The notes under the pieces were generated by a model. That model was not told where the DNA came from and did not search any database. It worked only from the letters and a program-made list of their open reading frames with translations. The position numbers were made by a program, and so were the translations under genes. DNA of 64,000 nucleotides from Alteromonadales bacterium alter-6D02 (GTDB lineage Bacteria > Pseudomonadota > Gammaproteobacteria > Enterobacterales > Psychrobiaceae): the NCBI GenBank assembly GCA_002835545.1, contig PIZK01000011.1:1-64000 (forward strand), written 5' to 3'. Shown in pieces: positions 25,993 through 34,233 of the stretch (position 1 is its first letter; each line of letters starts with the position of its first letter).

Positions 25993-26952
25993 ATGAATGT
26001 GAAACGATATAATACTACTCCCCAAAAGCTGGAATCAGTGGAATTATTTATTAAAGAATGGAGGCCTATTGAAGGCTGGCTTATCCAAGATGATAACGGA
26101 AGTTTTGTCCTGCCTACACACCACTCTACATTGGGAAATAGTTTTTTTAAGTCTTATAAAAATTCTGTAAAGAAAAGTTTTATTCTTCTACTTTTTACAA
26201 TGCTATTAGTTTCTTTTGTATTTCTTTTTAGAGACATTACACAGCCTACTGCACATATTACTTTGTTTGTAATGTTGTTGAGTATAGCATTAATGGATAT
26301 GGGCTTAAGTACCAAGAGTATTGATAACTGCAAGCAAAAAGTGGAGTTTCTGTTTGAACTTAAAAAGTCCTTTCCGAGCGTTCTTCTAACCTTCGCACCC
26401 TTTTTAATTTTTATTATTCTTACACAGTTTTATTTATCAAGGCTGCTAGGTGACTTTGAAACACTAGTGATTTCTTTTGGAAATTATTATCCAGAAATTG
26501 GCATCAGTTCTTTATGGAGATTTCTATTAGGCCCATTATTTCATAGTGACATTCAGCACTGGTTAGTAAATACCATATTGACTATACTCATCGCTTCAAT
26601 GGTTCCAATGCGTAAGACGTTATTAACTTTCTACGTATTTTATGTAGGGGCTGTTGGCTCTCATGTAGTAACTTTTTCTGTTAATCATTTTTACCATACT
26701 CCGTTCGATGCATTACTAGGTTTATCAGGTGGGGCGTATACACTCCTAGCCTATGCAATTAGTTATTATTATGAAAAAAAATATTTTAATATAATTATTT
26801 CTCTTCTCTCAATATTAGCTTTTAGTGAATTGTCGCTAAGTATTTTATCAAATGATGCGAGCCATTCCGCACATTTAAGCGGTTTCTTGATTGGTATTTT
26901 TATATATAAGTTAAAAGGGAATTCCTGTCTGACTACTTTGACAAAAAAGTAG
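25993..26952 (+). CDS. Rhomboid-family intramembrane protease-like protein
   Basis: A 319-residue membrane protein. The N-terminal ~60 residues are soluble, followed by two TMs, then a six-TM rhomboid-like core. WRFLLGPLFHSDIQHWLVNT matches the L1-TM2 region of rhomboids (H...HxxxN), LGLSGGAYTLLAY holds the GxSG catalytic Ser, and ASHSAHLSGFLIG the catalytic His, so the Ser-His dyad is intact. It starts 65 bp after the bacteriocin-like peptide. Two roles are possible: immunity against the peptide, or cleavage/release of it or of its receptor. Neither is known for such a pairing to my knowledge. Codon use is AT-rich compared with mrcB. Confidence 0.75.
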   Translation: MNVKRYNTTPQKLESVELFIKEWRPIEGWLIQDDNGSFVLPTHHSTLGNSFFKSYKNSVKKSFILLLFTMLLVSFVFLFRDITQPTAHITLFVMLLSIALMDMGLSTKSIDNCKQKVEFLFELKKSFPSVLLTFAPFLIFIILTQFYLSRLLGDFETLVISFGNYYPEIGISSLWRFLLGPLFHSDIQHWLVNTILTILIASMVPMRKTLLTFYVFYVGAVGSHVVTFSVNHFYHTPFDALLGLSGGAYTLLAYAISYYYEKKYFNIIISLLSILAFSELSLSILSNDASHSAHLSGFLIGIFIYKLKGNSCLTTLTKK

Positions 26953-27087
26953 GAAAACTAATTTTTTAAATTGAATTACCTACGTCATTTTATTGAAAGT
27001 AATGAATTCTCTTTTCTGAGGTTCTATCAGTATTAAAGAGTGCAGTTTCTTGTGAGTTAGAAAGTAAAGCAAATAAAAGGCTCGATT

Positions 27088-27375
27088 ATGTTTTATCGTT
27101 CATATAAGCAGCTCCACCTTGAAGAAGGAATGTCAAATTCTGAAAAAAAACTCGTATACAAAAAACTCTATGGAAAAACCTTTAAAACAGGTTGGCCTTA
27201 TATGGGGTTCTTTTGTATTTTTCTATTACTGATGTTTGCTCAATATATATTAAAAATTGACAACCCTTGGTTAATAGCAATTTTTGGTGGAGTTGGCGGC
27301 CTAGTATTTTTTCAATTTCAATGTATAGCTGTTGAAAGGTTGTATTGGTCAGAAAAAGGCGACGAAAGTAATTAA
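27088..27375 (+). CDS. Small two-TM membrane protein, candidate immunity protein
   Basis: A 95-residue protein with a Lys-rich N-terminal segment (SEKKLVYKKLYGKTFKTG) and two TM helices (GFFCIFLLLMFAQYIL and PWLIAIFGGVGGLVFFQF). I recognise no family. Size, topology and position after a bacteriocin-like precursor fit bacteriocin immunity proteins, but this is context only. The Met at 27088 and the internal MSNSEKK are alternative starts. It is followed by a decayed CPBP gene. Confidence 0.55.
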   Translation: MFYRSYKQLHLEEGMSNSEKKLVYKKLYGKTFKTGWPYMGFFCIFLLLMFAQYILKIDNPWLIAIFGGVGGLVFFQFQCIAVERLYWSEKGDESN

Positions 27376-27473
27376 TGATAGTACAGGAAGCTAATTAAGG
27401 TTTTGATTAACTTTCTTTATCTAACTAAGTATAACGAAAGGGCTTCAACGCCCTTAAATTGGGGCCTAGAAAA

Positions 27474-27764
27474 ATGAAGGGGGTGTTTTTTTCTTTATAC
27501 GTATTACTTTCACTCGAACTATTAATGGGGGTAAGTTTTTTGTCATTCATTAGGTGGGTTTAATCTTAATGCCCCTCTATTCAAATGAGCTCGATTTAAG
27601 GAGGGAGTCACTCCTGGCATCCCCTTTCCTGTAATGATTATGGGGGCAATATTCGAAGAAGTTATCTTCCGTGGGCTATTTTTGTTACTGTTATTTCGTT
27701 ATCACATCAATAAACCAATCACCCTTGCCGTTTCTATTAGTGTGGCTTTTCCCATGATTGTTTT
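27474..27764 (+). pseudogene. Frameshifted, truncated CPBP-family gene
   Basis: Three frames carry consecutive pieces of a protein similar to the intact CPBP gene at 50453. MKGVFFSLYVLLSLELLMG aligns to its start, then GFNLNAPLF, then NELDLRRESLLASPFL in another frame, then VMIMGAIFEEVIFRGLFLLL with the EExxxR motif. The matching stretch in the intact protein reads GLNLDKPYAEELDSRADDLA and VMVVAPVIEEVLFRG. Similarity stops around 27755, where the convergent unknown gene begins, so the C-terminal half is gone. It is a dead paralogue linking this locus with the lanthipeptide cluster. Confidence 0.8.
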
Positions 27765-28427
27765 TCATAGCAACGAAGCAACTTTTTCTAAATTAAATCG
27801 TAATACATGTTTCTCTTTTGCTGACATATCCGCTTTTTTTATGACATTGTGATGAAGTCTAAAGCCGTCTTCTGTCTGGCTGATAAATTTCTCAAAATCG
27901 AGAGAGGTTTGGTTGTTCTGGACTATATTGATGAATTGTTCGTGGTTAATTCTGATAGCGTCGATTTTCCAGCCAGAGCCTTCTCGTTTTACAGAGAATA
28001 GGTTATCTATGTAATGATGCTCAGGGCTCGTTAGTACCGATGTTAACGTTCTATCTTGTTTGGTGGATAGGCTTACCCCGACAGATACACGGCTGTCTGA
28101 AATGAAAGGAACCCAAAAGTTATGGCGTTTCACGGTGATTTCATAGTTGGAAGTGTCTAATAGTGAGAAGCTTTCTAATAAACTAATCAGTAAAAGGAAG
28201 TTCTTATTTTGACAGGGTAGCTCATTTAACGCTTGGGTATCCGTTTGATGAGAAGCAATCGGCAGACATAACTTAGTATAATTTCCTGCTTGAATTTGGG
28301 TAAGGTAATCTTTTATTTGATTATCTATTTTATGATTTTCACCCAACAAACTGATGAAGAAAAAGAAACTAAGAAAAAGTAAGCCGACGGTAGTCAGAAT
28401 CGAATACTTATTAACAAAACGGGCCAT
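27765..28427 (-). CDS. Unknown membrane-anchored protein
   Basis: A 220-residue protein with one N-terminal hydrophobic helix (YSILTTVGLLFLSFFFFISLLG) and a soluble remainder likely in the periplasm. Two cysteines (CLPIAS and LPCQN) may form a disulphide. No recognised domain; the fold hints at a mixed alpha-beta NTF2-like shape (HYIDNLFSVKREGSGWKIDAIRINHEQF), which is a guess. It is downstream of, and same strand as, the GST gene (24 bp gap), and its 3' end abuts the CPBP pseudogene. Function unknown. Confidence 0.6.
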   Translation of the reverse strand: MARFVNKYSILTTVGLLFLSFFFFISLLGENHKIDNQIKDYLTQIQAGNYTKLCLPIASHQTDTQALNELPCQNKNFLLLISLLESFSLLDTSNYEITVKRHNFWVPFISDSRVSVGVSLSTKQDRTLTSVLTSPEHHYIDNLFSVKREGSGWKIDAIRINHEQFINIVQNNQTSLDFEKFISQTEDGFRLHHNVIKKADMSAKEKHVLRFNLEKVASLL

Positions 28428-28451
28428 GGTTATCCATCCAATTTAATGATT

Positions 28452-29114
28452 CTATGCTTTATTCTCTTGATAAAGCGCCAAACTCACTCCTTCAGTCTCG
28501 CACGCCTTAATAATTTCAGGCTGCTTAGCTAACTGACGTAAATAACGAGCAAGATGAGTAAATTCTAATGGTGGCTTGGTGATCTCATCAGCCCACACAG
28601 CGAGCATAAACAGGAAGTAGTCACAGGCGCTGATGCTATCACCCACGAGGTAAGTGGAGTTCGCTAATTCATTATCGAGTAACGCCAGAATATCACTAAC
28701 CCGTTGGTCTTGAGCTTGTTTAATTGCCGCTGCGTGAGTCACATCTGTTGAGTGTTTTTCTGGGTAGAAATAGACCATTAATTCGGCTTGTAATGTATTA
28801 GTTAAATACATCATCCATTGCATAAACTTAGCACGTTCGCTAGTACCAATGGCAGGGATTAGCTTCGCTTGCGGATGCTGTTCAGCCAAGTGAATGCAAA
28901 TAGCTGGGCTTTCAAAAATAGCCTGCTCTCTATCGATTAGGGTCGGGATGCGCCCCGCAGGGTTTAACGCTAAGTATTGCGCTGACTTTTGTGCGTTATT
29001 TTTACGGTCTACTTTAAGGAGCTCAAATTCAATCTGATATTTCGTGCGTAATGCTTCCAGCATAAAATGCGGTGCCATGCTGGCGTTACATGGGTAGTAA
29101 TATAATTGATACAA
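28452..29114 (-). CDS. Glutathione S-transferase family protein
   Basis: A GST of about 220 residues. The N-terminal thioredoxin-like domain LYQLYYYPCNASMAPHFMLEAL leads to LNPAGRIPTLIDREQAIFESPAICIHLAE, with the cis-Pro and the ES(P) glutathione-binding motif. The all-helical C-terminal domain contains STYLVGDSISACDYFLFML. The likely start is TTG at 29114, preceded by AGGAG with a 6-nt spacer and giving the usual MYQLYYYP N-terminus; an upstream ATG at 29177 would add 21 atypical residues. It conjugates or reduces electrophiles with glutathione in the cytoplasm. It is divergent from the DUF2878 gene. Confidence 0.88.
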   Translation of the reverse strand: MYQLYYYPCNASMAPHFMLEALRTKYQIEFELLKVDRKNNAQKSAQYLALNPAGRIPTLIDREQAIFESPAICIHLAEQHPQAKLIPAIGTSERAKFMQWMMYLTNTLQAELMVYFYPEKHSTDVTHAAAIKQAQDQRVSDILALLDNELANSTYLVGDSISACDYFLFMLAVWADEITKPPLEFTHLARYLRQLAKQPEIIKACETEGVSLALYQENKA

Positions 29115-29233
29115 CGGGAACTCCTGTTTAAGTGTGCAATCAGCTCTTTGTTTAATCGCATCATAGTACAACAACATGGGTCGAACTGCTTAATATTTAC
29201 AGCCTCTTCATTTAAATAAATTCACATGTTTTT

Positions 29234-29260
29234 TGAACCTAATCGCTATTTGATTCGTAT
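29234..29260 (+). promoter_or_regulatory. Candidate ECF-sigma promoter before the DUF2878 operon
   Basis: TGAAC (29234-29238) and CGTAT (29256-29260) are separated by 17 bp, 30 bp before the DUF2878 start. The same TGA[A/T]C-N16/17-CGTAT pattern occurs before the LON-domain gene and the sigma factor gene. Confidence 0.6.
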
Positions 29261-29290
29261 TACTTACTAACGTTCATTGCAAACTTAGGT

Positions 29291-29794
29291 ATGGTTTTGT
29301 TGCTGCTTAATTTACTTGGTTTTAATCTGATGTGGTTCGGCTTAGTTTTTTGGGGGAATTTATTTATTCCTATCGCTCTCGTATGGCTGTGTTGTCACTT
29401 AATGTGGATATCAACTGCACCTGCTAAGGAAGCAAGGTTGATAGCAACTATCAGCATCATTGGTATCTGTGTCGATTCTGCTTTGCAGTTAAGTCATATT
29501 TTTATTTTTGATGGAGCTAACCTTTTGCCATTTTGGCTAATCACGTTGTGGTTTTGTTTCTCAGCGACACTTTGCCATAGCCTTAAATTTCTTGAGCGTT
29601 CAATACTATTTCAAGTGCTTACTGGCCTGCTTGCGCCATTGAGTTATATTGCTGGCTATCAATTGAATGCGGTTGAGTTTGGTTTGCCCCTCATCCAAAC
29701 CTATGCTTTATTGAGCGTAGTATGGGGGCTGTTGATGGTGAGTTTTTTCTATATCAAATCACGAATATTCGAGAAGGAGTATCATCATGTTTAA
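29291..29794 (+). CDS. DUF2878 family membrane protein
   Basis: A 167-residue integral membrane protein with about five TM segments (LLLLNLLGFNLMWFGLVFWGNLF at the N-terminus, SVVWGLLMVSFFYIKS at the end), matching DUF2878. These genes travel with chalcone-isomerase-like and DUF3833 genes and with cyclopropane synthase/ChrR clusters in marine gammaproteobacteria. A role in membrane lipid change or oxidative stress is inferred from this company only. The 3' end overlaps the next gene by 8 bp, indicating translational coupling. Confidence 0.8.
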   Translation: MVLLLLNLLGFNLMWFGLVFWGNLFIPIALVWLCCHLMWISTAPAKEARLIATISIIGICVDSALQLSHIFIFDGANLLPFWLITLWFCFSATLCHSLKFLERSILFQVLTGLLAPLSYIAGYQLNAVEFGLPLIQTYALLSVVWGLLMVSFFYIKSRIFEKEYHHV

Positions 29795-30359
29795 AGGGAT
29801 AACCGCTGTACTATTATTTATTGCTAGTCACTCATTGGGGTGGGCAAATCAAGAACAACCATCTGAACAAGGGGCAATGTTAAGTGACTATCAATCTCTC
29901 GATGAAGCGCTGGACTCAGCACCATTTATCGAATTAGGTGAAACAACATTTTCAATTCTATTTTGGGATTTATATCAAAGCCGGCTACTAACCACTTCGG
30001 GTCGTTACCCAATAAGCGCACAGAAAGAAATGCTGGTATATCAGATCAACTATCAGGCTGATATTTCGAGTGATGACTTAATAAAACGTACTGTAGAGCA
30101 GTGGCAACACCTCAATATATCACCTGAAGTTTATACTCCTTATTTAGCACCACTAAAAACGATTTGGCCTGATATTGTCGATGGTGACAATTTAGCTTTA
30201 CTAATGACCGAACAGCGCAGCACGTTCTTCTTTAACGGCAAGCGTGTCGGGGCGATAAATGATGCCCAGTTTGGTCAATTGTTTATTGATATTTGGTTAT
30301 CAGAGAATACAAGTCAGCCTAAACTTCGCGCAGAATTATTAGGAGATAATAATGATTAA
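29787..30359 (+). CDS. Chalcone isomerase-like periplasmic protein
   Basis: A 190-residue protein with signal peptide MFKGITAVLLFIASHSLGWANQ. The domain from about residue 50 (FIELGETTFSILFWDLYQSRLLTTSGRYP, then FFFNGKRVGAINDAQFGQLFIDIWLSENTSQPKLRAELLG) is the chalcone isomerase-like fold, which in bacteria is not a flavonoid enzyme but a probable fatty-acid or lipid-binding fold. It overlaps both flanking genes by 8 bp, so the three form a tight operon behind the TGAAC/CGTAT promoter. Confidence 0.85.
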   Translation: MFKGITAVLLFIASHSLGWANQEQPSEQGAMLSDYQSLDEALDSAPFIELGETTFSILFWDLYQSRLLTTSGRYPISAQKEMLVYQINYQADISSDDLIKRTVEQWQHLNISPEVYTPYLAPLKTIWPDIVDGDNLALLMTEQRSTFFFNGKRVGAINDAQFGQLFIDIWLSENTSQPKLRAELLGDNND

Positions 30360-30915
30360 ATTTAAACGGAATGTGGGTGTATTACTATTAAGTGTGAGTG
30401 CATTAGGGTGCTCTACAGATATTGGCGATTATGAATCCGTTCAGCAGCCCTTTGATATCAAGACTTACTTTAATCAGTCGGTGACAGGGTGGGGAATGGT
30501 TCAAGACTATACCAATAAAGTGAATCGGCGCTTTTGTGTTGAAATTGTTGGTACATGGCAAGAAAACCAAGGCACCTTAGCAGAAGTGTTTTATTTTAAT
30601 GACGGTGAGGTGAGCTACCGAAATTGGCAATTAACCAAATTAGAAGATGGTAGTTATTCTGGCACTGCCGGTGATGTTGACGGTGTGGCCAAAGGGGTCC
30701 ACCAAGGATTCGCCTTTCAATTTAACTACGATCTGTTGTTAACACTCGATGAGACAACGTACAAAGTCGCGATGGATGATTGGATGTATCAGCTAGATGA
30801 GTATCGGGTGATGAACAAAACATCGATGCATAAGTTTGGCGTTAAAGTGGCGGATGTCACCTTGTTTTTTGATAAGGAACAGCAAAATAAGCGCTGTAAA
30901 CGCTCAGTTATTTAA
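30352..30915 (+). CDS. DUF3833 family lipoprotein
   Basis: A 187-residue lipoprotein with signal sequence ending LLLSVSALGC, lipobox SALGC. The body FNQSVTGWGMVQDYTNKVNRRFCVEIVGTW through YRVMNKTSMHKFGVKVADVTLFF is the lipocalin-like DUF3833 domain. It is the last gene of the DUF2878/CHI-like/DUF3833 operon. Probably it binds or carries a lipid at the periplasmic face of the outer membrane; this is inferred. In related genomes the gene sits in cyclopropane/furan-type fatty acid clusters, consistent with the genes 8 kb downstream. Confidence 0.85.
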   Translation: MIKFKRNVGVLLLSVSALGCSTDIGDYESVQQPFDIKTYFNQSVTGWGMVQDYTNKVNRRFCVEIVGTWQENQGTLAEVFYFNDGEVSYRNWQLTKLEDGSYSGTAGDVDGVAKGVHQGFAFQFNYDLLLTLDETTYKVAMDDWMYQLDEYRVMNKTSMHKFGVKVADVTLFFDKEQQNKRCKRSVI

Positions 30916-31209
30916 TCGTAAGCCCTCAATTGAGGGCATTGTATTGTGTTCACTATCTTTACTTATCCGTTTTATTTTGCGCCTTGCTATCGGCACCTTA
31001 CCCATACACACCATTATTGTTTGTGGTGAAATTAAGCCTTTTTGATTAACGCTCAGGTAGGAGCTGCAGCCTCGAGCTGTCGACCAATAAACTCTGTGTT
31101 GCCCAAATGAGAGAGCTCATTAAGGCACTCCTTTGTCACTTTGAGTGTGTGAAATACAAACGCTAATGATTAAATTAGTTCATTCAGTCGGTTTTATTTG
31201 AACTCACAC
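30916..31209. other. Intergenic region with no gene seen
   Basis: About 290 bp between DUF3833 and the LON-domain promoter. A short open frame at 30836-31045 is mostly an out-of-frame overlap of DUF3833 and is not supported. No strong terminator is evident. Confidence 0.4.
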
Positions 31210-31236
31210 TGATCGCACCAAGCGTTGATAGCGTAT
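31210..31236 (+). promoter_or_regulatory. Candidate ECF-sigma promoter before the LON-domain gene
   Basis: TGATC (31210-31214), 17 bp, CGTAT (31232-31236). The -10 end is only 9 nt before ATG 31245, which favours the internal ATG at 31269 as the translation start. Confidence 0.62.
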
Positions 31237-31268
31237 GACTGTGTATGAATGACAAACAAGAAGCGACA

Positions 31269-31835
31269 ATGAATAATTTTAATTTACCAATATTTCCATT
31301 GCCTGTATTTCTTCTACCTCATGGCAGAATGCGCTTGCGAATATTTGAAGCTAAATATTTATCAATGGTCAGTATGGCTTCAGAGCTAGGCGGTTTCGTC
31401 ATCCAACTCACGTCACCTGAACAGGGGCTCTCTCATGTTAAGTGGGGGAGCTTAGTCGAGATAAAAGACTTCAATCAAGGGCCGGATGGTATTTTGGAAA
31501 TTGATATCTATTGCCAGTCATTAGTGCATATTGGCCAAGAAAAAGTTGATGAGCAGGGCTTGTCCCTTGCAATGATGACCAAGTTCTCTCATTGGTCACA
31601 GTTTCATCAGACTAGTTTACCAATCTCAACGCTAGGTAGTGTACTTGATAGCATCATTTCGCAACACGAGATACTCAGTGACTTATACCGCGTGAAAGAG
31701 CTGAGATGTGCCCATTGGGTGGTTGCACGATGGCTTGAACTCTTACCTATTAGCTTGAAGGTTAAAAACTCATTCATCCATATGAACAATCTAGAGCAGA
31801 CAAAAGAATTTATTGAATCAATTGTTTATAAATAA
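31269..31835 (+). CDS. LON peptidase substrate-binding (N-terminal) domain protein
   Basis: A stand-alone LON substrate-recognition domain of about 188 residues (MNNFNLPIFPLPVFLLPHGRMRLRIFEAKYLSMV, with the FPLPVFLLPHG and LRIFExRY-type motifs). It has neither the AAA ATPase nor the Ser-Lys protease of Lon. Such proteins may present substrates or act alone; function unsettled. ATG 31269 is preferred because the candidate promoter ends just before 31245. It sits immediately upstream of the sigma/anti-sigma pair and belongs to the same stress regulon by promoter motif. Confidence 0.82.
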   Translation: MNNFNLPIFPLPVFLLPHGRMRLRIFEAKYLSMVSMASELGGFVIQLTSPEQGLSHVKWGSLVEIKDFNQGPDGILEIDIYCQSLVHIGQEKVDEQGLSLAMMTKFSHWSQFHQTSLPISTLGSVLDSIISQHEILSDLYRVKELRCAHWVVARWLELLPISLKVKNSFIHMNNLEQTKEFIESIVYK

Positions 31836-31859
31836 AATCACAATAAATTTAAAATTAAG

Positions 31860-31885
31860 TGATCTTATGTTCTTTACAACCGTAT
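31860..31885 (+). promoter_or_regulatory. Candidate autoregulated ECF-sigma promoter
   Basis: TGATC (31860-31864), 16 bp, CGTAT (31881-31885), just before the sigma factor gene. Autoregulation by the encoded ECF sigma is the simplest reading. The GTG at 31896 would be almost at the transcription start, so ATG 31908 is preferred. Confidence 0.62.
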
Positions 31886-31907
31886 TAATACTCAAGTGGA
31901 TAATTCA

Positions 31908-32540
31908 ATGGTGTGTAAAGTGATACAAACAAACTTGCCATGCAAAGACGCTAGTGTTAAATCTATTAAGATGAATGATGAAATAGATCACCCACAGCTT
32001 TGCCAATGGCTGAACAGCGTAGCAGAACAAAGAGACAAGCAAGCGTTCACGCATTTGTTTAAGCTTTTTGCACCTAAAATATTACGCATTGCCCGCAGTA
32101 AGTTTCCCAATGAAGCGCAAGCAAACGAAGTCGTTCAAGAAACCATGAGTAACGTGTGGCGTAAAGCCCACCTGTTCAACGCTGACAAAGGGGCTGCGAC
32201 AACATGGATTTATACCATCATGCGTAACGTCACCTTTGATATGCTGCGTAAAATCAAAGGAAACAAGGAAGACAACTTAAGTGATGACATCTGGCCGCTA
32301 GCGGAAGGGCAAGCCAGCGATGAAGAAATATATGATGATCACTTAGAAAACCAGAACTTACTCAGCGCTATTGAAGAGTTACCTGCGCCACAACAAGCTG
32401 TGGTCAAGGGCTTCTACTTGATGGAAATGTCGCAAGAGCAATTGGCGCAGCAATTAAATCTACCCCTTGGTACCATTAAATCTCGATTACGTTTAGCGCT
32501 TTCCAAACTCAAAGTGCAGTTAGGAGAAGATCATGATTAA
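31908..32540 (+). CDS. ECF RNA polymerase sigma factor (RpoE/ECF11-like, ChrR partner)
   Basis: A sigma-70 family protein of about 210 residues. Region 2 is FTHLFKLFAPKILRIARSKFPNEAQANEVVQETMSNVWRKAHLFNADKGAATTWIYTIMRNVTFDMLR, and region 4 is AIEELPAPQQAVVKGFYLMEMSQEQLAQQLNLPLGTIKSRLRLALSKL. Overlap with a ChrR-type zinc anti-sigma (8 bp) and co-transcription with a photolyase and a cyclopropane-type synthase place it in the singlet-oxygen response class known from Rhodobacter. It should direct polymerase to the TGATC/CGTAT promoters found nearby. Confidence 0.92.
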   Translation: MVCKVIQTNLPCKDASVKSIKMNDEIDHPQLCQWLNSVAEQRDKQAFTHLFKLFAPKILRIARSKFPNEAQANEVVQETMSNVWRKAHLFNADKGAATTWIYTIMRNVTFDMLRKIKGNKEDNLSDDIWPLAEGQASDEEIYDDHLENQNLLSAIEELPAPQQAVVKGFYLMEMSQEQLAQQLNLPLGTIKSRLRLALSKLKVQLGEDHD

Positions 32541-33216
32541 ACATCACCCTACTTTTGAGTTATTAAAATCATACGTTGCAGGAGACTTACCAGCATCCCT
32601 GTCCGCGGGAATCGCGATGCATGCGCAAATGTGCTCACACTGCCAACAGCAAATTGCGCTGTTAACCGATGAGGCGGCATCTGTCCTTGAAGCCGATTTT
32701 TCACCATCAGTTACAACTGAACGTGATGATCATGATTTTGATAGTGAAACCTTCGATTTTGAGCAAATGATCGGTGACATTACAGCCTCAACAGCGCGAG
32801 AAGAGTTAAAAGCGCCAGTGGAAAAAACGATAACATTTAATAATAAAACTTATCCATTACCGTTAGCGTTAAACAATATGGTCGTAGGCAAGAGTACCAA
32901 TATTGGCAAACTTTCTCGGGCGCGCGTACAACTAAATGAAGAAGAGATTCATACCAGTTTACTTCACATTGAGCCCGGTGGTGGTGTGCCAGAGCATACT
33001 CACAAAGGGTTCGAATTAACGTTACTCCTAGATGGTTCATTTGAAGATGAACAAGGTAAATACGTTAAAGGAGATTTCATTATGCTTGATGGTCGTCATC
33101 AACATAACCCGATCTCCACAGAGGGCTGTTTATGCTACACCGTGGCTAATGACGCACTGCGTTTTACTCAGGGTATTAATAAGTTGTTAAACCCAATAGG
33201 CACGTTTATCTATTAA
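32533..33216 (+). CDS. chrR: ChrR-family zinc anti-sigma factor
   Basis: A 227-residue cytoplasmic anti-sigma. The N-terminal zinc-binding anti-sigma domain has His and Cys ligands in HPTFELLKSYVAGDLP, MHAQMCSHC (HxxxCxxC). The C-terminal cupin (about residues 120-215) contains SLLHIEPGGGVPEHTHKGFELTLLLDGSFEDEQGKY, with His and Glu metal ligands. ChrR holds its ECF sigma until singlet oxygen or organic peroxide triggers release. It overlaps the sigma gene by 8 bp, giving coupled translation and matched amounts. Confidence 0.93.
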   Translation: MIKHHPTFELLKSYVAGDLPASLSAGIAMHAQMCSHCQQQIALLTDEAASVLEADFSPSVTTERDDHDFDSETFDFEQMIGDITASTAREELKAPVEKTITFNNKTYPLPLALNNMVVGKSTNIGKLSRARVQLNEEEIHTSLLHIEPGGGVPEHTHKGFELTLLLDGSFEDEQGKYVKGDFIMLDGRHQHNPISTEGCLCYTVANDALRFTQGINKLLNPIGTFIY

Positions 33217-33237
33217 CGATTTTTTAAGGAATTGACT

Positions 33238-34197
33238 ATGATTCACCAAGTGAACAAAAAAGATTTAAAAATTGGTATTAGTGCGTGCTTAGTGGGTGAA
33301 AAAGTGCGATTTGATCGCAGTAGTAAACCATCGAATTTCTGTATTAATGATTTTGGTCAGCATGTGACTTATCAATCATTTTGCCCAGAAGTAGCTATCG
33401 GTTTACCGATCCCAAGACCGACAATTAGGCAAATTAAGCAAGATGATATAATCAAAGTTGCTCGCCCTGATGGTACAGGTGATGTCACTGAGGCACTCAA
33501 AGCTTATGGAAAAAAAGTGGCGTCAATGACCAAGCATTTAAGTGGTTATGTTTTTTGTGCAAAAAGTCCAAGTTGTGGCATGGAGCGGGTCAAGATTTAT
33601 AACAGCGAGGGGAACTCGTTAGTGTCAAATGGCGTGGGCACCTTTGCTAAAGAAATTATGGAGGCTAATCCGTTACTACCGTGTGAAGAGAATGGACGCT
33701 TAAACGATCCACTTATTCGAGAAAATTTCGTCGCACGTGTTTACGCTTACAAACACTGGCAAAACCTTAATGCGTCGGGATTAACCAAACACAAGCTCAC
33801 CACCTTTCACAGCCAATATAAATACACTGTAATGAGTCATGATTTAGTGGCCTATAAAAACTTAGGGCGCTTACTGGCTCGTTCTGATATGGCCCTAGAG
33901 GACGTTGCGCAGCAATATATTTTAGGTCTAATGACGGCGTTAAAAATTATTGCGACAAGAAAAAAACATGCTAATACACTATCGCACATTCAAGGCTACT
34001 TCTCTAAACACCTTGGGGCTAATGAACGACAAGAGCTGTGTGAACAAATCAATGCCTATCGCCAAGGGCTCGTCCCTTTAATGGCACCGCTGACATTGAT
34101 TAAGCATTACTTATTGCAATACCCCAAAGCATATTTAGCTCAACAGTCCTATTTATCACCGTACCCAGACAGGTTGAGATTAAGATACGCGTATTAG
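33238..34197 (+). CDS. DUF523 and DUF1722 domain protein (YbgA-like fusion)
   Basis: A protein of about 319 residues in two parts: DUF523 (residues 8-150; ISACLVGEKVRFDRSSKP, SFCPEVAIGLPIPRPTIRQI, CAKSPSCGMERVKIY with conserved Cys residues) and DUF1722/YbgA (ENFVARVYAYKHWQNL to HYLLQYPKAYLAQQSYLSPYPDRLRLR). Homologues are usually next to photolyase, as here (36 bp upstream of phrB), and are suspected to aid DNA photorepair or a tRNA-thiolation-like reaction, not proven. ATG 33238 with AAGGA at 33226-33230 is the better start than TTG 33232. Confidence 0.88.
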   Translation: MIHQVNKKDLKIGISACLVGEKVRFDRSSKPSNFCINDFGQHVTYQSFCPEVAIGLPIPRPTIRQIKQDDIIKVARPDGTGDVTEALKAYGKKVASMTKHLSGYVFCAKSPSCGMERVKIYNSEGNSLVSNGVGTFAKEIMEANPLLPCEENGRLNDPLIRENFVARVYAYKHWQNLNASGLTKHKLTTFHSQYKYTVMSHDLVAYKNLGRLLARSDMALEDVAQQYILGLMTALKIIATRKKHANTLSHIQGYFSKHLGANERQELCEQINAYRQGLVPLMAPLTLIKHYLLQYPKAYLAQQSYLSPYPDRLRLRYAY

Positions 34198-34233
34198 TTC
34201 TATCTAAACGATATAGATCCCCAAGGAGTACTC

